A DNA stretch of 5,749 nucleotides from Spirochaetales bacterium (lineage in GTDB: Bacteria > Spirochaetota > Spirochaetia > DTKZ01). Under the pieces are notes generated by a model. That model was not told where the DNA came from. It saw only the letters and a list, made by a program, of their open reading frames with translations, and did no database searches. A program made the position numbers and the translations under genes. The first letter of the stretch is position 1. Each line of letters opens with the position of its first letter. Where the stretch lies: assembly GCA_017998025.1 (NCBI GenBank), contig JAGODW010000116.1, positions 1 to 5,749 of the forward strand, in the 5' to 3' direction. Shown here piece after piece: positions 1 to 5,184 of this stretch.

Positions 1-463
1 CATTTTTGTCAATATAAACAGGTTTCCCTTCTGGTGTATGGCCTATTACAATGGTCTCCATGCTGGATTTAATCGGTACTCCCATGGTTTTTTCCGTAAT
101 CCCGTACCCTTCCAGCATTTCCCGCTGCCCTTCTGCTGTGGCGCCGCCGTGGCTCCCCATAGCGGGGAAAATAAAAGGTTTACCGCCGAGCTTCTGTATC
201 TGTTTCACGATTTCTTTCGTGATTTCAGCGATGTGAGCAACCCCGCGGCTGCCCGAGGTAATGGCAATCGACATCCCTGGCTTGATCCGTCCTGCTATTT
301 CGGGTTTCTGGAACTCCTGGGCAATAACCCCGGGAATGTCTTTCAATGCATTATCTTCAAATGTCTGCTTTACCCGGGCCATCCGGGGCGGTTCATACTG
401 TCCTACAATGGAAGCTATAACTCCGTGACGATCCCAAACAGAATCGCGCATTTTTTCACTCAT
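1..463 (-). CDS. LarA-like protein (lactate racemase N-terminal domain), N-terminal part, cut by window edge
   Basis: Only the first 154 codons are present; the frame is open to the left edge with no stop. It begins MSEKMRDSVW and contains ITSGSRGVAHIAEITKEIV (about residues 69-87) followed by FPAMGSHGGATAEGQREML (about 99-117). This resembles the LarA N-terminal domain (DUF2088): a nucleotide-fold segment followed by a Gly-x-His loop. Family knowledge: characterised LarA enzymes are nickel-pincer-dependent racemases or epimerases of 2-hydroxyacids, and a His in this loop (His108 in Lactiplantibacillus LarA) is catalytic; His105 here is the apparent counterpart. The loop reads GSHGG rather than the lactate-racemase GTHR, so the substrate may differ. 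The residues that would hold the nickel cofactor lie outside the window. The start is set by GAGGAG at 472-477, 8 nt before the ATG and directly after the cupin stop. It is the last visible gene of the leftward operon. Cofactor-synthesis genes (larB, larC, larE) are not in view. Family call fairly sure; reaction unknown. Confidence 0.8.
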   Translation of the reverse strand, partial: MSEKMRDSVWDRHGVIASIVGQYEPPRMARVKQTFEDNALKDIPGVIAQEFQKPEIAGRIKPGMSIAITSGSRGVAHIAEITKEIVKQIQKLGGKPFIFPAMGSHGGATAEGQREMLEGYGITEKTMGVPIKSSMETIVIGHTPEGKPVYIDKN

Positions 464-477
464 CGATACGTCTCCTC

Positions 478-828
478 TTAAGTTGTATAGGTAATAATCA
501 CTGCAATCATTCGTAGATCGGTATGCTGATCATTGAGGATGGAATGCTCAGCTCCATCCCCGGTAATTACACAGTCTCCCGGGTGTACCCGCACTTCTTT
601 TCCGTTGTCCATCACTACACCGGATCCTTCCAGGATAATATAGTACTCTGTTTCTTTCTGGTGCTCATGCCTCCCGATTCCTGAACCGGGAGGAATCCGT
701 ACCTCAGAAAGAAGCCTGCAGTTCTTACAGGGGCCTTTCCCCCCGGTAAGATCCGTCATAAACAGGGTGCCGGGGCCTCCCCGAAGAACCGTTTCTTGTA
801 TCGGCATCGACGCTCTTTGAACAACCAT
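478..828 (-). CDS. Small single-domain cupin (cupin_2 type) metal-binding protein
   Basis: A complete 116-residue protein, the usual size for a one-domain cupin. Both conserved cupin motifs are intact: motif 1 runs GSGIGRHEHQKETEYYIILEG (about residues 48-68), and motif 2 runs PGDCVITGDGAEHSILN (83-99). The four expected metal ligands are His54, His56, Glu61 and His95, so it should bind a divalent metal in the beta barrel. There is no signal peptide or membrane segment, so it is likely cytoplasmic. Such proteins include sugar isomerases, epimerases, dioxygenases and sensors, and sequence alone does not choose between them. It sits between a mutarotase-like gene (14-nt gap) and a LarA-like gene (14-nt gap), which suggests a small isomerase or a metabolite-binding role in the same pathway (inference). 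The start at 828 is preferred over Met8 because AGGAGG lies 5 nt upstream of it. Confidence 0.85.
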   Translation of the reverse strand: MVVQRASMPIQETVLRGGPGTLFMTDLTGGKGPCKNCRLLSEVRIPPGSGIGRHEHQKETEYYIILEGSGVVMDNGKEVRVHPGDCVITGDGAEHSILNDQHTDLRMIAVIITYTT

Positions 829-833
829 TCTCT

Positions 834-839
834 CCTCCT
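834..839 (-). promoter_or_regulatory. Ribosome binding site of the cupin gene
   Basis: The minus strand reads AGGAGG followed by five bases and then ATG at 828. It lies between the TGA of the upstream mutarotase-like gene and the cupin start, and it decides in favour of the first Met over the in-frame Met at residue 8. Confidence 0.8.
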
Positions 840-842
840 GTA

Positions 843-2009
843 TCAGGTTGCTTCTTCAGGCTCTTCCAAGGAACCTGTATATAGGAACCAGGGAAACAGG
901 GGAACGGTAACACTTTTCTCTGAGTACGAAAGGAACGTTACTTCGCCCTGTCCCACTTTTACTTTGCGGACTTTATCAAATCCTTTGGGAATTTTTGCAG
1001 CACCCTCAATGTAGTTTACCATTGTAGGACGTTTCTCGGAAAGAGTGAGGTAGGTGGGGATTCCTTTTTCCGATGCCCGGTTTTTCCGGCAAGAGTCCCG
1101 TAATCCTAAAGAGAGGTAGGCACATACATCTTCAAGCCCGATGCAGCAGTTCCGACCGTTCCAGGGGGAGTAATGGCGGCCGTGGTTCTCCATCCAGATG
1201 ACGGTAGAGGGAAGGATGTGAGAATCCTTCAGAGCGTACCAGAGGAACCCTTCTTTCGGATACACTACGCATACCCATCCTGGCTTCTTTTTCTTTTTTG
1301 CATACACCTGCACGATATCGACAAATCCCCGGCGCCGGGGAAAGATAGTCAGGTCATCGAAAGGATACTCTCTCCATACGGTTGGTACCTTTTCCAGTTC
1401 TTTGAAAGTTTTGTCTGAGTCCAGGGCATAGTACTCTCCGTTATTTTCCTGCCCGCTGAAATGGGGATTTGTAATACCAAACTTGATGGGGCTGGTTGAG
1501 ATCCGCAGAGTATCCACCTCGCCGTGAGGGTCCAGAGTAGCATGGTGACCCAGGCACATCTTGCCTGTGAATCCTTCCAGAATATGCTGACTGTACACGG
1601 CATTATGGCCATCTACCAGGCGCAGTATTTTCGTTACCCGGCCTGGACGCACTTTTGTATCCATTGTTAAAGTAAGAGAAATCGCTTCTCCCTTCCTTCC
1701 GCAATCTCCCAGATTCCAGATTCCTGTCGCTGTTTCTCCGTGTACCTCGTGCACCTCTTCCCGGTACGAGTTTTTCTCTCCGAACGGCATGCAGAAAAAA
1801 TCTCCCCGTAGAGGTCTTAGAACAGGTGTGTCGATGGGAATATTTTCATCATGCCAGGGATTGATATAGTAGGGTTCAAAGGGCCGGTCGTTTCGAAAAA
1901 AGGTAACCGGTGCCATATGGCCCCCCAGTTCCGTAACGGTTAGTTCTACCTCATCGTTTTGGATGATCCAGGACGGTTGTGAAAACACGGTCTTTTTTTC
2001 TGGAACCAT
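843..2009 (-). CDS. Galactose-mutarotase-fold (aldose 1-epimerase-like) protein, substrate unknown
   Basis: A complete 388-residue soluble protein without signal peptide or membrane segments. It looks like a distant relative of the aldose 1-epimerase / DUF4432 mutarotase superfamily. The N-terminal half is a run of short beta strands (VELTVTELGGHMAPVTFF, residues 21-38), with a His-rich stretch GHHATLDPHGE at 154-164. An acidic and aromatic block at 272-293 (WMENHGRHYSPWNG, then GLED) is where a catalytic Glu would be expected in such folds. Those residue assignments are by resemblance and are not proven. Family role: interconversion of anomers, or simply carbohydrate binding. It lies between the transporter gene (20-nt gap) and the cupin gene (14-nt gap), which fits processing of an imported sugar or sugar derivative. 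The start is supported by AAAGGAGG at 2016-2023, 6 nt before the ATG. Oddities are a five-lysine run at residues 238-242 encoded by an A-rich slippery stretch and a perfect 16-bp palindrome nearby. Fold call moderate; function not known. Confidence 0.65.
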   Translation of the reverse strand: MVPEKKTVFSQPSWIIQNDEVELTVTELGGHMAPVTFFRNDRPFEPYYINPWHDENIPIDTPVLRPLRGDFFCMPFGEKNSYREEVHEVHGETATGIWNLGDCGRKGEAISLTLTMDTKVRPGRVTKILRLVDGHNAVYSQHILEGFTGKMCLGHHATLDPHGEVDTLRISTSPIKFGITNPHFSGQENNGEYYALDSDKTFKELEKVPTVWREYPFDDLTIFPRRRGFVDIVQVYAKKKKKPGWVCVVYPKEGFLWYALKDSHILPSTVIWMENHGRHYSPWNGRNCCIGLEDVCAYLSLGLRDSCRKNRASEKGIPTYLTLSEKRPTMVNYIEGAAKIPKGFDKVRKVKVGQGEVTFLSYSEKSVTVPLFPWFLYTGSLEEPEEAT

Positions 2010-2029
2010 TCTTTGCCTCCTTTGTGATT

Positions 2030-3268
2030 CTACACAGGTTTTTCTCTGTTGGTGAAGCCCTTCACACCCGTTGGCAGAAACCTTCGGAATAGTATTTCAC
2101 TGACGAGCCAGGAGAAAAACAGCATAAGACTTAAGGTAATAAACACATCCTTGATCCCAAAATGGATGCTAACAAAACTTCCCATAAGGGGCGCAACGAA
2201 TAGTCCTAGAGATCCTACAGAAGTTTGAACTCCGAAAACCAGGCCTTTCCGATTCCTGGGTGCAATAACGCTCATAGCCGACTGAATGATCGGTTCGATC
2301 CCTCCCATGAAATAGGAAGAAAGAAAGAAGAAACCTGTGAATCCGAGAAGCGATCTCATCAAACCGATAGGAAGGGCTGTAATGGCGCTTATTAAAAAAA
2401 GATTCTTCAATAGCCGTTCCCTGGGCCGGGTATCTCCCAGCCGAACGAGGGTAACTCCCGAAAGGGCTGTTAACAAACCTGCACCTCCGCTGATGAGACC
2501 CATCAGAGAGGGAGCGCCTTTCATGGTTCCCTGTACCTCCTGTATATAGAGAGGGATGAACGGCTGCGCGATGTTCCGTGCTACCCGTAACAGAAAAAGA
2601 AGAATGAACAGGGTAAGAAAGGGTTTTGAGAGGAGCTCACTCAGGGGAAATTGCTCCTTTTCAGACACGGAGGTTAAAGGGATCGATTCATCGATTTCTT
2701 TTACGTGTAACGCTACTATTACGGCACCAACAAATAAAATAACACCTCCAATTATAAAAGTGGTATGAAACCCAAAGGATTCGGCGCAGATTCCTCCAAT
2801 CAAAGGCCCCATAGAAGTCCCGATGAAGTTAGAGGAAGATAGGAAACCCAGTGCGTAGGAGAGTCGCTCCTGGGGAGTGCCTGCTGCTACCAGAGTAGTA
2901 GACGCAGCGATGGTGCCTGTGAATAATCCCTGAATAACCCGCAGGGCGGTAACCGCCTGCACCGTGGTGCACAGGGAGTACAGCATCATAAGTATGCCCC
3001 CTGCTAACATAGCCCGCAGGATCATGAGTTTTTTCCCCCATCGATCTGCCGCTATCCCCCAGATAGGGGATATAATGGCAAAGCTTAGTGAAGGGGCAGC
3101 GGTAATAATCCCTGTCCATAGACGGAGCTGGTCGGGATCTCGTATTCCTAAGTCCTGGATATAATACGGAAGAAAGGGTAGTACAAAATTGAATCCCATA
3201 AGGGAGAGTATTTGGGAAAACCAGAGAATGATGAGATTGCGTTTCCAATGTGGCATGAAATGCATCAT
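2030..3268 (-). CDS. Major facilitator superfamily transporter, DHA1-like, 12 transmembrane segments
   Basis: A complete 412-residue integral membrane protein, the standard length for a 12-helix MFS carrier. Hydrophobic segments run from about residue 11 to 392, with a polar central loop near 190-215 (VKEIDESIPLTSVSEKEQ) separating the two six-helix halves. MFS motif A is visible as GIAADRWGKK (71-80), with a degenerate copy around 270-287 in the second half. LRVIQG (109-114) matches motif B, and GTSMGPLIGG (150-159) matches the motif C (antiporter) signature of proton-coupled exporters such as MdtG and TetA. By motif it looks like an exporter, yet as first gene of a catabolic-looking operon it could instead import the substrate or export an inhibitory intermediate. 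The start region is weak: ATGATG tandem starts at 3266-3268 and 3263-3265, a further Met at residue 5, and no clear Shine-Dalgarno sequence, only an A-rich leader. An in-frame TGA lies just upstream. Family sure; cargo unknown. Confidence 0.92.
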   Translation of the reverse strand: MMHFMPHWKRNLIILWFSQILSLMGFNFVLPFLPYYIQDLGIRDPDQLRLWTGIITAAPSLSFAIISPIWGIAADRWGKKLMILRAMLAGGILMMLYSLCTTVQAVTALRVIQGLFTGTIAASTTLVAAGTPQERLSYALGFLSSSNFIGTSMGPLIGGICAESFGFHTTFIIGGVILFVGAVIVALHVKEIDESIPLTSVSEKEQFPLSELLSKPFLTLFILLFLLRVARNIAQPFIPLYIQEVQGTMKGAPSLMGLISGGAGLLTALSGVTLVRLGDTRPRERLLKNLFLISAITALPIGLMRSLLGFTGFFFLSSYFMGGIEPIIQSAMSVIAPRNRKGLVFGVQTSVGSLGLFVAPLMGSFVSIHFGIKDVFITLSLMLFFSWLVSEILFRRFLPTGVKGFTNREKPV

Positions 3269-3299
3269 ACATCATTCTTTTTTTTCTGAAAACCCGTGC

Positions 3300-3328
3300 T
3301 TGACTATCCAGAACATATGAGTTATCAT
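3300..3328 (+). promoter_or_regulatory. Sigma-70-type promoter for the GntR-family regulator gene
   Basis: TTGACT at 3300-3305 matches the -35 consensus at 5 of 6 positions. It is followed by exactly 17 bases and then TATCAT at 3323-3328, a 4-of-6 match to the -10 consensus that keeps the key TA and final T. Transcription would begin about 3335-3337, which coincides with the ATG at 3337. There is no Shine-Dalgarno sequence in front of that ATG, consistent with a leaderless transcript. Seen directly: the boxes and spacing. Inferred: that they are used. Confidence 0.6.
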
Positions 3329-3334
3329 ACAACT
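3320..3334. promoter_or_regulatory. Candidate FadR-type operator between the divergent genes
   Basis: AGTT and AACT arms flank a 7-bp centre here. On the minus strand the core (3322-3332) reads TTGTATGATAA, close to the TNGTNNNACNA pattern typical of FadR-subfamily GntR regulators, with one deviation in the right half. It overlaps the regulator's own -10 box, so binding would block its promoter. It also lies about 50 bp upstream of the transporter start, where it could control the leftward operon. On the minus strand it contains TATGAT (3324-3329), a possible -10 box for that operon, though no good -35 box is seen. The regulator is encoded immediately beside it, which supports autoregulation. 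Confidence 0.4.
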
Positions 3335-3336
3335 AT

Positions 3337-4071
3337 ATGGCTGAAATCCAGAACCAGGATGAGGTTGCTACCCTAAAACCAATTCAAAAATCACGGGTAA
3401 GCCGACAGGTGTTTGAACAGCTGAAAGAGCAAATCTTTGCCGGGAAATGGCCTGCAGGCACCAAACTACCTTCGGAGAATGAACTGTCCCGGCAATTAGG
3501 AGTAAGCAGGGTTTCTGTCCGTGCTGCACTCCAGATGCTTTCGGCCCTGGGCCTTCTGGATACCCGTCAAGGAGAAGGAACGTATGTCCGAGAGCTCAGA
3601 GGCGACCTGTACTTCAACGTACTATTCCCCTTGTTAGCCCTATCCAGGACAAATATCTTTGATGTACTGGAGTATCGGAAGGTGATGGATCCAGGAGCCG
3701 TTGTTATTGCGTCTGAACGCGCAACGGCAGAAGATCTGGAAGAGCTGGAGCGGATCTACCATTTAATGGAAGAAAGTAAGACGGATTACAAATCGTTCGC
3801 GCATGCAGATCTGGAGTTCCATTTAAGCATAACCAAGGCAACCAGGAATCCCATCTTTATCAAAGTAAATACGATTATTAAGGATGTCCTGAATGCTTCT
3901 ATGGAAGGGATTGTACGGGCACTGGGGATCAAGGATGGGCTGTATTATCATAAAAAAATCCTGGAAGCTCTTCGCAGGAAAGATGCGCTGGAAGCAGAAC
4001 GTTTAATGCGGGAGCACGTAGTGAGAACAATTCAGCGTCTCCATGAGGAGGGAATAGGTAAGGATGAATAA
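3337..4071 (+). CDS. GntR-family transcriptional regulator, FadR subfamily with FCD domain
   Basis: A complete 244-residue regulator of typical FadR-subfamily size. Residues about 15-85 form the winged helix-turn-helix: GTKLPSENELSRQLGVSRVS (41-60) is the classic recognition region, and GEGTYV (79-84) is the wing. Residues about 105-235 form an all-helical FCD effector domain. Asp158, His162, His205 and His227 (from HADLEFHLS, YYHKKILEAL and MREHV) match the D-x3-H...H...H metal site of the metal-binding FCD class, whose known ligands are mostly small carboxylates or sugar acids bound through the metal. It is divergent from the transporter operon and first in its own operon, so it probably controls both and is released by a pathway substrate or intermediate (inference). 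The ATG at 3337 is the only sensible start in frame, but it has no Shine-Dalgarno sequence and sits at the predicted transcription start. The 3' end overlaps the next gene by 8 bp. Family call very sure. Confidence 0.95.
   Translation: MAEIQNQDEVATLKPIQKSRVSRQVFEQLKEQIFAGKWPAGTKLPSENELSRQLGVSRVSVRAALQMLSALGLLDTRQGEGTYVRELRGDLYFNVLFPLLALSRTNIFDVLEYRKVMDPGAVVIASERATAEDLEELERIYHLMEESKTDYKSFAHADLEFHLSITKATRNPIFIKVNTIIKDVLNASMEGIVRALGIKDGLYYHKKILEALRRKDALEAERLMREHVVRTIQRLHEEGIGKDE
4046..4051 (+). promoter_or_regulatory. Ribosome binding site of the URO-D-fold gene, inside the regulator gene
   Basis: AGGAGG lies within the last codons of the regulator gene, 12 nt before the ATG at 4064. That spacing is longer than usual; a second weak purine patch (TAAGG) touches the ATG. 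An in-frame TAG at 4055-4057 rules out any earlier start, so ATG 4064 is fixed. The overlapping layout suggests translational coupling between regulator and enzyme. Confidence 0.6.
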
Positions 4072-5161
4072 CGATACACAGAATCGTCCAACCATTTCCG
4101 ATCGTCTGTATATGCACCGGCTTTACTGGGAGCGTAAGGAACAACCGTATCCTCTGGCGGCATTCCGGGTAGAAGAAGACTTTTTCTTCAGCCGTCATTT
4201 TCAAGCCGCCCGTCCTTTCCTGGTTCCTGGAAAGCGGATTACTCCGGAGATGCTCTCGGTAGAGGATTTTCTTCCAGACTACGAACGAATGTTTCAAGTT
4301 TCTGAAGAGGTGGGTCAGGATGCATTCTGGACAGCAGAACCCTTTACAGGCATCCCCTGGATGGAAGCAATTCTGGGTTGTGAAATTTGTGCAGGAGAAG
4401 AGAGTTTTATCTCGAAACCCTGGCTAAAGGACCTCCGTGAAGTAGATACTATACAGTTGGATCCGAAAAATCCCTGGTTTCAGAAGTATCTGGAGTTTAC
4501 GGAAAAGCTGGTTGCCTTATCCCATGGCCGGTTTCCTGTTGGGATGCCTATTATGCGTGGCCCTTCCGATATGGTAGGTGCCCTAATGGGGCAGACCGAG
4601 ATGGTGTATGCCCTTACAGATGAACCGAAACGGATGAAACAGTTTTTTCTAAAGGTTACCGATATTTTTCTTCAGGTTCAGGAGGCGCAGACAAACCGGA
4701 TTCCCCCCTTCTTTGGGGGATCAGCTCTGGGGTTCTACCATGTCTGGTGTCCGGGTCCTTCTATCTGGTACCAGGATGACCTCTCAGCCTTACTCTCGCC
4801 CGGTATGTTCCGGGAGTTCCTTGCTCCTACGTCCCGAAAGATTTGCGAGGGATTTCCCTACACAGCGGTACATCTACATCCTGCATCCTTCTTTATGCTG
4901 GATGAAATTTTATCAAACAATGCTTTGAAAGCAGTTGAAGTAAACAAGGATGTGGGGGGACCTACAGTAGAGGAAATGCTTCCAGAATTAAAAAAGATTC
5001 TGGATAAAAAGAATCTTATCCTGTGGGGAGATCTGTCTCTTCAAGACTTAGTATGTGTCAGGAAAAATCTCCCGCTGCGGGGGTTGTTTTTTCATATCAT
5101 TACTCCTTCGATGGAAAAGGCGAATGAATTATTGGCTTTTATCCGGAGTTGGCGGAACTAA
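4064..5161 (+). CDS. Uroporphyrinogen decarboxylase-fold protein (MtaA/CmuA-like), substrate unknown
   Basis: A complete 365-residue soluble protein, the usual length for the URO-D/MtaA superfamily. Recognisable blocks are MPIMRGPSDMVGALMG (161-176), WYQDDLSALLSPGMFREFLA (235-254), AVHLHP (268-273), VEVNKDVG (291-298) and LILWGDLSLQDL (318-329). Family knowledge: true HemE makes coproporphyrinogen, while MtaA/CmuA relatives move methyl groups to or from corrinoid or thiol acceptors using zinc held by a His-x-Cys...Cys set. Here the equivalent place reads His270-Leu-His272 and no Cys is seen near the C-terminal ITPSMEKANELL block. His344 is nearby, so a three-His metal site is possible (inference). 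It is unlikely to be HemE because no other heme gene is near and it sits between a catabolic-type regulator and a transketolase. No corrinoid protein is visible either. It overlaps the regulator by 8 bp and is followed by a 23-nt gap. Superfamily call good; reaction unknown. Confidence 0.75.
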   Translation: MNNDTQNRPTISDRLYMHRLYWERKEQPYPLAAFRVEEDFFFSRHFQAARPFLVPGKRITPEMLSVEDFLPDYERMFQVSEEVGQDAFWTAEPFTGIPWMEAILGCEICAGEESFISKPWLKDLREVDTIQLDPKNPWFQKYLEFTEKLVALSHGRFPVGMPIMRGPSDMVGALMGQTEMVYALTDEPKRMKQFFLKVTDIFLQVQEAQTNRIPPFFGGSALGFYHVWCPGPSIWYQDDLSALLSPGMFREFLAPTSRKICEGFPYTAVHLHPASFFMLDEILSNNALKAVEVNKDVGGPTVEEMLPELKKILDKKNLILWGDLSLQDLVCVRKNLPLRGLFFHIITPSMEKANELLAFIRSWRN

Positions 5162-5184
5162 ATTTTTGCAGATAGAGGTGAACT

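Noticed and set aside
38..481. 147-codon open frame on the plus strand opposite the LarA-like gene
   Set aside because: Its translation resembles no family I know, it has no ribosome binding site, and the minus strand carries a clear LarA-like protein over the same bases.
725..913. 62-codon minus-strand frame spanning the cupin/mutarotase junction
   Set aside because: It overlaps two well-supported genes in another frame and its product is low-information; it is a shadow frame.
2311..2332. GAAA-type simple repeat
   Set aside because: It encodes the Phe/Leu/Ser-rich membrane helix around residues 313-320 of the transporter and is explained by coding.
3278..3285. T8 run on the plus strand, considered as a terminator tail
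   Set aside because: No GC-rich stem precedes it, no plus-strand gene ends there, and it is the A-rich leader of the minus-strand transporter gene.
2829..3332. 167-codon minus-strand frame across the transporter start and the divergent promoter region
   Set aside because: It runs through the transporter coding region in another frame with a non-membrane, unrecognisable product.
3929..4297. 122-codon minus-strand frame opposite the regulator/URO-D-fold junction
   Set aside because: It is opposite two clear genes on the plus strand, with no ribosome binding site or recognisable domain.
4064..5161. Housekeeping uroporphyrinogen decarboxylase (hemE)
   Set aside because: The substrate-binding blocks of HemE are not recognisable and no heme biosynthesis gene is nearby; only the superfamily resemblance is supported.
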